57,979 nucleotides of DNA from Ochromonas danica. Its lineage: Eukaryota > Sar > Chrysophyceae > Chromulinales > Chromulinaceae. Positions within the stretch are counted from its first letter, which is position 1; the number at the start of each line of letters is the position of its first letter. Location of the stretch: positions 125,352 through 183,330 of the forward strand of contig VKHL01000052.1 in the NCBI GenBank assembly GCA_015146655.1. The letters run 5' to 3'. The position numbers and the translations under genes were made by a program. The notes under the pieces were generated by a model. The model was not told the origin of the DNA and did not search any database. It worked only from the letters and a program-made list of their open reading frames with translations. Below are positions 1 to 13,984 of the stretch, piece after piece.

Positions 1-79
<79 letters not shown>
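1..79. repeat. (CA)n dinucleotide microsatellite
   Basis: Uninterrupted CA repeat from the window edge to about 79. It lies inside the first intron of the minus-strand kinase gene, so the transcript carries (UG)n a short distance after the 5' splice site at 103-104. Confidence 0.97.
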
Positions 80-81
<2 letters not shown>

Positions 82-104
82 GAGAGAGAGAAACGAATGC
101 TTAC

Positions 105-383
105 CTTTTCCCCTGTTGGGATATGAACAGCCAGTTTCACTTTACCAAAGGTACCTTCTCCAATGGTCTTACCAAGCATATACTGTCCAACAATCTGTCG
201 TTTCTCAGCATTTCCCGTACCAGCACCAAATAATTGCTTTGTGGTAGGTCGAGTTACAACACTCTTGTTATTATGATGTTTATGATGATGATGAGAAGTA
301 GAACGACCACTTCCAATAACAATAGGTTGTAAAACACCAGGTGTATTACTATTTGACCGTGGTCGACCAGTATCACTTGACAT
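105..383 (-). CDS. Serine/threonine protein kinase, CAMK/AMPK-like, 5' exon only
   Basis: First coding exon of a protein kinase whose remainder lies off the left edge. The ATG is at 383. The 93 codons give a Ser/Asn/His-rich N-terminus (His run near residue 38) and then the start of the kinase domain with glycine loop GEGTFGKVKLAVH at about residues 76-88, ending PTGEK. The exon stops in phase 0 at a good donor (AAG|GTAAGC), and the intron holds the CA repeat that opens the window. The loop followed by a 'PTGEK' turn is typical of SNF1/AMPK, MARK and KIN-type CAMK kinases, which phosphorylate Ser/Thr in energy or polarity signalling. The catalytic and substrate-binding parts are not in the window, so the subfamily is a guess. 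It is divergent from the gene starting at 1024. Confidence 0.85.
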
Positions 384-566
384 TTCTCACGTTTTTCTAC
401 TCGTTTCTTTCTTTGACCAACAACGCTTTAATACCAATCCTCTCCTGACCAAAAACTAACACCACTCTCAACAAATTGTCTTCTGATCTGGTTAGTAGAA
501 CAGAGAAATGGTAATAATTTCTTTTTCTTCCAAAAAAATTCTAACAACAATAGATAGATAGTTATC

Positions 567-848
567 CTAGTGTAATAAATAACTATTCCATGAAGAAGAA
601 TTAATAGTAGTAGTAAAGATGGAGTCAGAGTAAGCAAGAAAGATTGCGCGATGTCTGAGATGTCCCCCGATGATGTCGATGAGGGTAGAGTCCGGTGAGA
701 GAACAACAACAACAACGGCAACCGTTTCAACAATATGACATGGAACACAATGGATTCCATGGAATACTCCCAACCACCCCATTTTCTTCTTTGAGGGAGG
801 ATTTCCATTATTGGAAGGAGAATCATTTTCATTGTTTTCTATTGTCAT
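567..848 (-). CDS. Possible small protein (93 aa), unrecognised
   Basis: Open frame with an ATG at 848 in the same orientation as the kinase and about 180 nt upstream of it. The N-terminus is polar (Asn/Ser/Lys-rich), followed by a short GWLGVFHGIHCVPCH segment with three His and two Cys, then a Val-rich hydrophobic stretch. Third-position use does not clearly separate it from chance, and an overlapping 134-codon frame occupies the same strand at 428-832. It could equally be kinase 5' UTR. No family recognised. Confidence 0.22.
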   Translation of the reverse strand: MTIENNENDSPSNNGNPPSKKKMGWLGVFHGIHCVPCHIVETVAVVVVVLSPDSTLIDIIGGHLRHRAIFLAYSDSIFTTTINSSSWNSYLLH

Positions 849-1023
849 CTTTTTCCATCTAGTTACCCAACTTCTAGTAGTCTATAGATAGATAGTTGGT
901 AGTTTCTTTTGGTTTGTGGCACTATATACTGAATAGGGAAAAAGTCAGACGTGACTATCAATTGATAATAGAGATCATTGTTGTTCACACAACAGATAAA
1001 ACAGGTGGTAAAGTTGAAACGCT

Positions 1024-2449
1024 GTGATGTATATCCGAAAAGAACGTAAAAAGCCTTTTACACCTTCTGCATCTTTTCAATCCTTGAGTAAATCTCTCCT
1101 CTCTTCTGCTTCTCCTCCTACTACTACTACCTCACTCACTGACAGCATCTCTACTAATGGACGTAGGGAGTCTACTATACTCAAGGAAGAAATCAAAGAT
1201 GCTGAGACTGGTGAATCTTTATCTTTCACTAAAGCTAAATGGACTGCTAAAGAAGGTCGATTAAGTCTAAACGCTAAAGTGATTTTAGCTATGGGAACAG
1301 GGAAACTTGATATTATCACTTCTTCTCAGCATAGTGACAGGGGAGTCAAGATCAATGAGACCCACGAGCAAGAGAGATGTCCCACCGCCACTGCACACCC
1401 TTTGATTCAAGAGTTCTTAACAAAAGGACCTTTAACACCTTATATGCATAAGAATTGGGATCCACGTCGAGATCGTGTACGAAGTTCAAGTAATACCAAT
1501 GACGATTCCATTCTAGATGAACTCTTATCAGATGATGATGATGATGATGACGACGAGAATGATGAGAACAATGGTGATGATTATCCTAGTCAACATCGTT
1601 CCACACACAGATCCCTCCTTCCTCTTCCTCCTCCTAATATGTCATCATCATCTTCTATCCCAAATGGTGAAACAAATGAAGCAACTAGTTATACCCTCGC
1701 TTCCTCCACTTTGAAAGATTCAACTCGTCGATCAAGTCGACGAGAAACGCAAGGAGGAGGTTTAATATTGTTAGATGATAATGATGATCCATGGAGGAGG
1801 TTATTGTTGAAATCATTTCAAGAACTATTAACTGTCGTAGAAGAAATGGAAAAGAACAAGGTCCTAACCAAAGAAGAACCACGACCTGGAGGCAAGAAGG
1901 CAGTTCGTACCCTTTGCTGGCAGTTAGCGTAAGACAGACACTATTCCATCTGACTGTGTAGTTGGTTGTCATAGTGACCTGACTGTTGTTTATGGGATGG
2001 ATGGGTGGTTGGTTGTGTGATTATTAGGAAGCTGAAAGTGAAGCAACGACAAGAATTAGCCAAAGCACTTGAAGATGAACAAGATCGAGAGAGTAAACGT
2101 CTTGTAAGTACAATCACTTCAATATATGAACACACTTAATGTTAATGTTGGTGGTCGATGCTTGTTGTTGTTCCAGCAAGCGGAGAGAGAAAACTGGGAT
2201 AATGCTAATGTTTTGAGAGAGTTACGTAAAGCTAATCGAGCTGCTCGGAAGAAAGGTCAAATATATCTCGAACATCTTCAAAGAGACCAAGAGGTAGAAA
2301 GTGATAATGATTGTTTTTCTATATCGTGAATAATACGACAATGACAATATGACGACAAGATGATGATAATGATGATGATAATGATGTTTCTTTTGTTGTT
2401 GTAGGTGATCTTCATGAGGAAGATGAAAGACTTTGAATTGCTCTGGTGA
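1024..2449 (+). CDS. Hypothetical acidic/coiled-coil protein, four exons
   Basis: I do not recognise this gene. Exons 1024-1928, 2028-2103, 2177-2293 and 2405-2449 join in frame with GT-AG introns of 99, 73 and 111 nt, giving about 380 residues. The start could be either of two adjacent Met codons' context at 1024 (MMYIRKERKK). The first third is Ser/Thr-rich; a strongly acidic stretch (eight Asp in a row) lies near residue 170; the C-terminal ~110 residues are charged and predicted helical (KVKQRQELAKALEDEQDRES and onward), ending in a basic RKANRAARKK patch and VIFMRKMKDFELLW. The last donor (GAG|GTAGAA) is weak; without that splice the protein would read 14 residues into the intron and stop at 2329. 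Divergent from the kinase gene. Confidence 0.7.
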
Positions 2450-3513
2450 TATGGTAGTTTGGTTTGTCTGTTGACCTCAAGTTATGGCGGAGAAAGTCTA
2501 TGTATTGGATTGTAGACTAGTACTAACAATCAGTACCTAGCTGATGCTGCTCAGTGGAATAATACGTACCAGGTAATGGAGTTCATACTGTACATACTGT
2601 ACCTCCTCAGTGAAGAAGCTACTTTCACATCATAGTCAATCAACAGGGACAGTCAATCTGTATCGCTGGTGCTCATCCGGTTGACCCTACTGGGATTACA
2701 GGACAAGGTTATGTTCATCCAAGGCCCTTAGGCCCAAGGACCTCCACTACATACTGTATAGTGGCGCTAATCTGGTAAGCTGGCGCCTTTAGTGGTCGTG
2801 ATATGGTGAGATGGAACCATCCTAGATGACAAGTACTGATTGAAGGATCTCGCCAAAGAAGGAAATACAATCGTTCTGTTATGAAGTAATGGAGTGTAAA
2901 TGTGTGGAATCCAACAGTGGGAAGAATCTACAGTAGAGGATTTGTCCTACAGTAGTTTAATGTAATAGACTAAAGGTTTATGATTTTCCTTAGTTACTGA
3001 AATTGATGAAATTTTCATAACCGAAAAGCAATTGACAAATTTATTCCGCTTTCACATGGTAGATTATATAATGACTTCTTACACGATTCTAGCCCTTGTG
3101 AGGTATTTTTAAAAAGAACTCCACAGCATTTTATAAAGAATTTACGTAATTACTTAATCATTTACGTAAAGATCTAATTCGCCCTTTTGCGCAAGGTCAG
3201 TTTTCATTCTGCTTCTTTGGATGGGCAAATAACAAATTGAATTCGTATGTATTGGATTGGTCCGTAAATAATTACAAGCTTTTGATCATCTTGAAAATAA
3301 TCAGAAGAGTAATATCTGAAGGAATTCAATAGTTATCTCTTTAGATACTATTGATTTCTCCAGAACAACAACAACAACAACAACAACAACAACGGTCATT
3401 ACCTTGTTCTTCCACGTTTTATCGTCAAGATATTTTTTTTAAATATATTTATTATAAAAATACTATTATTCTATTTCATTTTGATTATTAATTTTAAAAT
3501 TAATGTAAGAAGG
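2450..3513. other. Intergenic region
   Basis: No convincing gene. It holds a CAA run near 3365-3394, AT-rich sequence just before the next start, and several TACTGTA/TACAGTA words (for example near 2587, 2597, 2755 and 2950). Two short exon-like pieces (2530-2574 and 2648-2780) read open on the plus strand between plausible splice signals, but they lead nowhere. Confidence 0.6.
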
Positions 3514-5711
3514 ATGTTAATGCGTAATGTGAAAACGTCTCTTCAAGATATGACCACAGTGTTAGTCACAGGCTGTCCGCTCTCAGTGGCCAATAACAAT
3601 CACAATCAAACTAACAATAACAGTCAGAATATCTCTGCTAATGGTCATAACAATCAAGGGAATAACAATAATAATAATAATAATAATAATGGGGCAGTAT
3701 CATGTTCTGGAGTAACAGTGAGTATTGATGGGACAACAACATCAACGCCAATCCCACCACCAACAACACAACAACACCACCAACAACAACAAAGAGAAAT
3801 GGTTGGGTTTTCCTTCTTGGTGTTACATCATGATACTATATTATTACCTTCTTCAACACCTTCTTCTTCCTCTTTGCTTATGAAGAAGCCTGCTGAAGGG
3901 ATAAGCACTAGTACTACTAACACAACAATGATATCAAGCGATGTATGGATAGTTGATCATCCAACTGATCATACCTTAGAAGTGATTGCATCTTTTGAAA
4001 ATAAAGAAAGTCGTCTTTATCTTCATCGCTCTGAATTGCTTACTAGATACCATTCCACTTCTTCTTCTACAACTTCTGAACAAAATAAGAAATTTCCAGG
4101 TATCATCATCAATGAGTTAACATCGGCTGAGAAAGAATGGATTATTAGCTTTATTATAAAGAGACTTCATCTTCGTTCTGATTCCAATAATCTGCATGGA
4201 TATCCTATCTTTCACTTGACTCTTCTTTCTCATCCTGTAAGTGATCATAATTCAAGTGTTAACAAGAAGGATGGAAGTAACCAGAAAAGAAATCGTGTTC
4301 ATGTACCGAAACATGATGAATTTTATAGAATGACTGAGTTGATTATGCAGGAAAAACCACATGTTGTCATTCCTTACGCTATACCATCTCAAAGTATTAG
4401 CAAATACAAAAAAGAACGAGAAAAAACACTCCAATTGTAAGTAGGGTTACCTTTCCATCCTTTTCCCCCTTTTCTCATGAAAATCTTGTTATCTGCATCT
4501 GTAGGAATCATCACAACAGTGATCCCCAATGTTTTGTTAAATCCGAGAGCGGCACTGGAAAGAACCCTATTCTTCCCGTGTTGCTGCCGTCATTGCCTCC
4601 AACGCCATCTGCTGAGCAACCTCCAGCCAGAAGACAAAGAGGATCTGTATTGTTACGCTCTATGGACGACAACTATATCATGGAATGCACCAATTTCGTC
4701 CGAGAAGCATTTGACACACACTATGCAACTTCTTCTAATGATTCATCTGGCCCCGCTGATGGTGCATCTTCATCGGCTTCCTTCTCTGTTCGCTGTAGTA
4801 CTCCAGTGACACCTTCTATCAAGCTAACTCCTCTACATTGTGATATCACGGAGAAAGTTCAGGATTCTCAGCCAAGCGGACGTAATGAGAAGGTCAAGCA
4901 ATCCCCACAAGAAGAAAGCCGGCCATTGGATGATAATTTGGACCTCAAGTCACCTCGTGCTAGCCACGATAATCACATCCCGGGCTTGAAATTGTTGAAG
5001 AAGGTTGGTTCGTTCAAGTTTTCAGATGATCCGGAGCCTGTTTATGCAAGAGCTATGATCAATAAACATCTTAGATTTGCAGCGGCGATCGGTAAGGGAA
5101 ATAACTTGGGACAAGGCACTTCGAAATCGATGGCAACCATCCCGACTGCGGTTGGTGGTGGTTGTGTTAGCGGAGGTGGATTGATGTCTTTGCGTTATCT
5201 AATGGGCACCAAGAGTAGCAAGAAGAAAGCTGTGCGCTCGATTCATGCAAAAAAGAAGATAACGAAAACTGGCAAAGTGAAGAAGACCATAAAATGCCCA
5301 AAGGACAGAATATCCGAACTTTCCAATTCTGACGCAGAATCAAAACCCATGAACGAGAAACAAAGTAACAACGATGCTGTGGACAATATAACTGATCACA
5401 ATGCAGAGAACAGTGACAAAGAAGTCAGTGATTCTGGTGATCAAGCCAATACCACCAAACCTACAGTGGCAGAGGCTAGTAAAGAACCTCAAAAAGCAAG
5501 AACACGTATGAAGAATCGAAAACTATCAACGACTTCTTTTAGTTCTTTGCCGCCTGTTTTGGTTTCTCCCAGAGACAGAAAGTCTGCAATGAATGAGAGC
5601 AACAAGCTGTCTGTTGATGCACCAACGGCAGAACAGACTGGAGCTAGTTTGCACCGAAAGTTTGGTCTTCTACGAGATGCCTCTCTTCAGTATGACTTAG
5701 ATAAAGTGTAG
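3514..5711 (+). CDS. Hypothetical protein with Asn/Gln-rich N-terminus, two exons
   Basis: Unrecognised. Exon 1 runs 3514-4436 and exon 2 4505-5711, joined through a 68-nt intron (donor GTAAGT, acceptor TGTAG) that restores one frame, giving about 709 residues. The first ATG of the frame is at 3514; in-frame sequence extends upstream without one. The N-terminus is rich in Asn and Gln/His. Residues about 90-310 are better structured: a hydrophobic strand VGFSFLVLHHDTILL, then DVWIVDHPTDHTLEVIASF, and AEKEWIISFIIKRLHLR. The C-terminal half is polar and Lys-rich with a basic cluster (KKKAVRSIHAKKKITKTGKV) that could act in nuclear import. No catalytic motif seen. Nothing in the neighbourhood suggests a function. 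Confidence 0.72.
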
Positions 5712-6750
5712 TGGATATTTCTACAAGCCTCTACGACCATCTTCTCTATATTTTTATGTTTAGAATAGGCGAGTTTTTGTCAAGAATTTCAAAACAGTAT
5801 ATGTTCTCCTTGAAAGGATGATTATGTTGTTGATATGATATCCTAGCCTTTTCGTTTTCTAAGTTTAGCATTGCTTGCTGTGATGTGCTATGAGTTTGAT
5901 CTGCTTGCCATGATCAAATTCCTTCAACTCTTTTTGTGAAACCTTGTATGTGACAGTATATAATTGAACTCTGCATCGGGAAATTTATACTGTGAATATA
6001 TTGTTTATCCCCTTCTAATTCATGCTTTCTCTGTGTTTCCTCGCATGCTTCGGTTTTCTTTTGGAAATGTATGATATCAAATTATTAGAGGGGTATTTGA
6101 CTAATGTTATCCACAGCTTTTTGTTGGCTGATTCCGTGGTTCTATTCTACTGCCTGTGTTTATATACGCCCTTGATGATTGCTAGCCCTCAATCATTGAT
6201 ATCACCTTCACCTTATTGCAATACAAACGATAACTCTTGAAAACTATCTTCAAGATATGATATGCAAGATGATCGATCATGATAATAACCATGTATATAT
6301 TTCTGAAGAACTCTCTTTGTTTATAGCAGTAGTAGATATCTTGTTCTTGTTTGCTTTAGCTAGTCATTCCATGTGTGATGTTCATGCTATGCGATACTAA
6401 GATCTGATGTGCTGTTTCTATTCATGATGGAGTTTTTCTTACTTGTACATCACAATCATCGTGCACTATATAATAGAGTTTATGTCAACAAAACGAAAAC
6501 AAAGAAATTCGATAAGTAGGTGCAGTTATCATAGTTACATACATAATATCCATCCCTCTTCTCTTCCACAGAGTTGATTGGACGAAGCGATATCTGCAGC
6601 TTAGACTACTTATCTTAGAATCATTCATGAACTAAGAAGCTTCCTTTAGCTCTGTTCTGCACGCAAAACATGCAGGTTTTCATTAGACTACATATAGCAA
6701 CAACCAAAATATCCCTGGTTTGGATCATCATCTCTCCTTCTTCTTGTAAT
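5712..6750. other. Convergent intergenic region
   Basis: 3' flanks of two converging genes. AT-rich, no feature found. An open frame at 6022-6240 is hydrophobic and looks like chance. Confidence 0.6.
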
Positions 6751-7681
6751 TCACACTCCTTCCATGGAAACTGCTTGAAAATCATCATATTCTTCATCAT
6801 CTTCTTCTTCATAGTAGTAATCATTTGAATATGACGAGGATGAGGAAGTAGTACTAACATCCGTGTTGAGTATTGTAGACTTGTAAGATGGTTGGTCTTC
6901 CATTGGCATCTCTTGGGTATTAGTCTGCTGTTGTTGTTGCTGCTGTTGTCGTTGCCCTCTGGTTGATGGAAGACGATCACAATAGAGACTACCTGGTGTG
7001 GTGACTAAAGAAATACGAACTTCTTCATTACGTACATACATACGTAACATTTTATCACGTAGACTTATCTCACATTTGAATCTTTTCAAAATATCCATAC
7101 CTATGAGAAAGTCACATCTTGAATTACGTAAAATGGACACCTTATTTTGAAATGATAAAGGACCAATACGTAAAGGTAATCCATCAATTCCACCGACAAT
7201 CTCACCACATCCAACACCAATAGCACGACCGGAATGTTGGATATCAACCATACTTGCTAAACCACAACGTTTAGCACAAGAGGTTGACATGACAGAGATT
7301 TCAGCACCTGTATCAACCATTGCAGGAACTAAGAAGCCATTGACTTCACACATGACACTAATAGGTTCAAAATTCCCTGCTTGTACAAGGTTTGTTTTGA
7401 AATGAATGAATAAGATGATTAGCAAATAAATGACCGGGTTCATCATCATCATCTTTCCCTTTGTTAACCTTTAACAGGTTTCTAATTTGAATTGATTCAA
7501 TTTGAATGGATTGGCACCTCCTTGTTGGATTCCACCAACCGCCACTTTTTGAACGTAGATGAGTTATAACTTGCAATTTGCTAGTTTGGCTATGCAAATT
7601 GTGAGTTGTGTTGTTACGTGCAAGACCTCCGTAATTATTGATTATAGTATTACTGTTGGAAACTCTCTTGAACAAGGACAT
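6751..7681 (-). CDS. DDI1/NRIP-like protein with retropepsin-fold domain (host gene)
   Basis: The segment GNFEPISVMCEVNGFLVPAMVDTGAEIS followed by LIGMDILKRFKCEISL matches the aspartyl-protease-fold domain of DDI1, NRIP2 and NRIP3. The catalytic Asp of the D-T/S-G motif is present in MVDTGAE, with the flap and the hydrophobic-hydrophobic-G pair (FLIGMD) downstream. In DDI1 this fold forms a dimeric ubiquitin-linked protease; here neither ubiquitin-like nor UBA domain is visible, so it is nearer the NRIP-type short proteins. Best model: ATG at 7681, exons 7681-7435 and 7376-6751, 58-nt intron, 290 residues. An unspliced alternative starts at 7452 and would give a signal-anchor-like leader. A Gln run and an acidic Tyr/Glu tail end the protein. 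It is a cellular gene, not a retroelement: no reverse transcriptase, integrase or repeats nearby. Confidence 0.8.
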
Positions 7682-7781
7682 TATTACTAGTCTAATGTCA
7701 CTTATTCATGATAGACTATCACTTATATATACAGTATTATCATAACAAAAGTCCTCTACATTTCGTCTCTTTCATTATCTC

Positions 7782-10110
<2,329 letters not shown>

Positions 10111-10299
10111 TTTTTTTTTATTCTTTTGTTTTGCTACTATCTACTGCTATATTATTATTATTATTCCTTTTAGAGTCGTTGGAGTTAATGATGAATGAAT
10201 TATCAGAGAGAGATAAAGAGAGAGATAGAAAGACAAGATAGATGAGATAATAATGATGGCAATCCATCTCCACTTCCAACAACAAACAGCAGATCCTTC

Positions 10300-10449
10300 T
10301 TAAGTTAACTACAAGAGGATTGAAATACGAAAGCTCGAAATTTCTGAAAACAGAAAAACGGACTTTTTGAGCTGAAGTTGGCGACGCCACAGTTAACTTA
10401 ACTGATCGTTAACTTAACTACTGTTAACTTAACATATCGTTAACTTAAC
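10300..10449. promoter_or_regulatory. Divergent promoter with four phased GTTAACTTAAC copies
   Basis: Perfect copies of the 11-mer GTTAACTTAAC begin at 10392, 10408, 10423 and 10439, a spacing of 15-16 nt. The inverse form TTAAGTTAAC is at 10300-10309. The block sits between the divergent start codons of the transporter (10110) and the histidine kinase (10851). The array and its position suggest a protein-binding element; the binding factor is unknown. Related TTAAGTTAA sites occur near 19228 and 30764. Confidence 0.6.
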
Positions 10450-10850
10450 AGCAGGTTGGGAGGAAGGGAGGGAGAGTGAGTGGTTTTTATTGGGTGGCGA
10501 ATTGAAGATGAAGTTGGACTTCACTTGGTTGATGAATGACGTGACTTCTGACTTGGCAATATAATCAAACTTGCTCACTTCGACTTTGTTTTCCCCCTCC
10601 TTTGACTCTGTTTCTTCCCTTCTTGCAACTGCTGTCTCTTTGTCTTTCTTTCCACAACGTCTCTGGACTAATCCTCTAGCAGCAGCAGCAGTGCGAAGTC
10701 AAGTAGACAAGACCATTATAATACATATCATTGCAACAAATCACAACAACGAAAAGAGAAATTTCTGCTGATTGTAGATTTTGTTCCCTCTCATCAACGT
10801 ATTGTTTTTCCCCCTTTAAAACCACATTTCTTTCCTTTCTTTTTGTTGTT

Positions 10851-13800
10851 ATGCCTACCAGTAAAATACGACCAGACCTCCACTATAATAACAACAATAA
10901 CATTGGTAGCTCTGTCAGGATTAATCCCAATAATACTTCCTATGAGATGAAGGATACCACAACAGCTAATGCTCATATGAACAACAACTATTCTCATTAT
11001 CATTATTCACAACATCATCATCATCCCATAAATCCATTAGGGGAAGGTTTACTTTTTGATCTCTCCTTAGGCTTTCGTAATGAAGCAGAAGCAAAATATT
11101 ATTATCAATGTTATCATCCACCTACACCATGGATGAATTTCTTTCTGATTGCTATGGTCTTAACCATTGAGAGCATTGTCCAAGTCGGTCTGACTTCCTT
11201 CTCAACGGTTGAGGAGCGATCCTATTCCTCTTTTGAATGGGCTTTCTTCTCATTGAATCTCTCTATGCCAATTATGGCATGGTGGACTTTATTCTCCCAC
11301 TATCCACTTCTTCGCACTCAAAATATGCCCATTGATCAATCTTCTTCAACATCGAGTAAACAACAGACGAAATGGAATGGATCGTTTGGTCAGTATTGTG
11401 GTGGTTGGATTAGTCGTTATGGTTCAGAAGACTTGTTTGTGTTATACTTTACAGTCGCGGTAGGCGTTTTATTAGTATTAAAACAATTGGTTGGTGACTG
11501 TGAGAGTTTGAATGGTGGTGAAGGTAATAAACATTATACTTCAACGATCATGAAGAGGTTTTGTTCGATGGGTTATAAGAAACAACTCTTACCTCAAGAG
11601 AATCTAGTCGTTCTAACCATCTTACCTATTTTACTTGATAATATTCTTCCATCACTTCAAGAGACAACCGTTTTGTTGAGTTGGTTGATATCATCTACTT
11701 TCCTGGTTGCTTGTGGAATTGCCTTTGCAGCTTCAAATTCTTCTATTTCGATTTCCTTGAGTGTTGTTTTGGGAGCATTTTCCATCTACTTGAAAAGATA
11801 CAATCATACGATTGCATGTAAGCTGATGCATGATGCAGTAAAAGCTGATATGACCAAAGACTATGAGCGATCAAATGCTTCAGAATGGAGATATATGCTT
11901 GCCAATATTGCTCATGATCTCAAAACGGTTAGTTTCATTTGATCGTTTACTTTTGCTATTTTGCGATGTATTAATGTTCGTGCTTGTGAATGTGTTTGGG
12001 ATGTGGTTTTCATCAGCCTTTAGCTGCTTTTACCAATGGTTGTGATTTGCTCAAGATAATTTGCTCGGATATTGAGAAGGCGATTCCGTGTTGTTGTCAT
12101 CAAGATGGAATGTGTGAACGCCATATTCGAAGTCAAACTACTGCTGCCGAAGGCACAATTGATAGTATTCGAAACACTTGCACTTACATGACCATGATAA
12201 TCAATCGATGTTTAGATTATACTAAAGCAAGTCATGGGGTGAAGCTGGCTGCGCATATGGAGACCATCTCTTTCATCGAATGCTTACAATCACCTGTAGC
12301 ATGTGTGTTGGATATGTTGTCTTCGAATTCAATAGCCCTACTGCCTTTACCAGAGGATATGGCTGTATTTATCTGTACCGACAAGCAATGGCTCACAGAG
12401 AATATTCTATGCTTAATTGCTAATGGTATCAAGTATAGCATGGGTGGTCCTGTTACTGTTCGTGTCTGCTTGGAAGACAGAAAGAGTGAAGACAATGAAC
12501 TATCGTCTAGTGGTATGACCAACGAGGACCATTACCTTCGAACAATAACAGCCTCTACCTATAATAATGTAGATCTTGGTTGCAAAGAAGACGATATTTC
12601 TAGCTCTGAACCTTTCGATCGTTATGTTCGCATTGAAGTGGAGGATCATGGAATTGGAGTAGCCGCTGATATACGATCATCTTTGTTTGAACCATTTTGT
12701 TCTAAACAACGTCAAGCTGGTGGAACAGGATTAGGTCTGTATAGTCTTGCACGAAGAATGGAGGCCTTGAAAGGATATTGTGGAGTAAGAGATCGCTATG
12801 ATGGCGAGACAGGCAGTGTGTTTTGGTTTGCTTTCCCTTATTTCCCACGTAATCCACCTCTTGCTCAATCTTCTTCTCCTGTTATTCTACAGAATATTCT
12901 CACCACACCATCGATGGTTGTATCGTCTTCATCTGTTCGTAAGATTATTGAAGGAGGGGTAGGAAATATGATGAATAGTAGAGGACCATTAATGCCTCCT
13001 TCACCAAAGGCTACAAGCGTTGCTGTTAATCCTTCTCCTGTGTCTACTACTCTTCCTCCAAAACCGTCGAGATCTTCGTCTCTCAATAGTAGCTGCTTGG
13101 CTGAACTTGCATGTATTCCACGGCGCAACTCTTTTGATGATATCAAATCCTTAAATGTCTTAATTGTGGATGATTCATTGCCTGTGCTGAAAATGACTCG
13201 GAAAGTATTGGAAAAGGATGGTCATACTGTTGAAACAGCACAAAATGGTGCTGAAGCTGTTGAGAAGTGGATACAACAAGAAGCGTCAGGGAATGACCAC
13301 TTTGATGTCATTCTAATGGATATTCAAATGCCAATTATGGATGGATTTGAAGCCACAAAGAAGATACGATCCATAGAACTAGATCGATTTCATAAGGCAT
13401 CGACTGCAGGATTAAAAGTTACTCCTGTCCCTTTATCCTCGAATGATTATCAATCTACCATTCCACAAGATCACAAATCATCATCACCATCATCATTATC
13501 ATCATCACCACCTCTATTCCCTCGGCTCTCACAGCCAATAGGTCATGAAAACATTGCATCCAGTCCATCCCATCATAATGCTAATTCTTCTACTATCTCT
13601 GCTATCTGCACTTCTGCATCATCATCTTCGTTTTCTGCTGTGACTCACAAGCCACCCTTTGTGAGTCAACAATCTTCATTAAGCCAATGGAACAGATCGA
13701 TTGACAGAACACTAACAAGTGAAGATGTCAACCTTACGGATATCATGCACACAAAGGATGACAACAATAATAATAATGACAATAGTTACTACGATAATGA

Positions 13801-13984
13801 TAATAGTCAATGTTCCACCCATGATATCCACCGTCGTCCTCACCATCAAGTAATTATTGGTTGTTCTGCCAATTCTGACGATATTACAGTTCAAGACGCT
13901 TATTTAGCTGGTGTCACGTCTTTCTTACCCAAGCCATTTAACCTTGAGAAGTTTAAGGATATTGTTGCTTTTCATGCACGATAA
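10851..13984 (+). CDS. Membrane hybrid histidine kinase with receiver domain
   Basis: Exons 10851-11927 and 12017-13984, intron 89 nt, 1014 residues. The splice rebuilds the H-box exactly: MLANIAHDLKT|PLAAF, phospho-acceptor His355. Residues about 95-330 carry five or six hydrophobic segments, so the sensor is membrane-embedded. The ATPase domain shows an N-box (CLIANGIKYSMGGPV), G1 (VEDHGIGV) and G2 (GGTGLGLYSLARRMEAL). After a Ser/Pro-rich linker a receiver begins near residue 738 (LNVLIVDDS), with phospho-acceptor Asp about 793 (VILMDIQMP) and conserved Lys998 (LPKPF). About 155 residues of low complexity (about 812-968) are inserted inside the receiver before its fifth strand region (IIGCSAN). 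Such proteins relay phosphate His to Asp and on to an HPt partner, not present here. The track's 5' extension above 10851 is excluded because the ATG there starts a coherent protein. Signal unknown. Confidence 0.93.

Noticed and set aside
428-832. 134-aa minus-strand frame overlapping the 567-848 frame
   Set aside because: Leu/Ser-rich out-of-phase reading with no domain; at most one of the two frames could be real.
2450-2780. Exon-like pieces reading NNQYLADAAQWNNTYQ and GQSICIAGAHPVDPTGITGQ between plausible splice sites
   Set aside because: Too short, no sensible start or following exon, and no family recognised; could be a gene remnant but not supportable.
6022-6240. 72-aa hydrophobic plus-strand frame
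   Set aside because: AT-rich intergenic DNA gives Leu/Phe/Ile-rich frames; no start context, domain or splice support.
6751-7452. Retroelement origin for the retropepsin-like domain
   Set aside because: The pattern is that of cellular DDI1/NRIP proteins, and no other retroelement part or terminal repeat is nearby.
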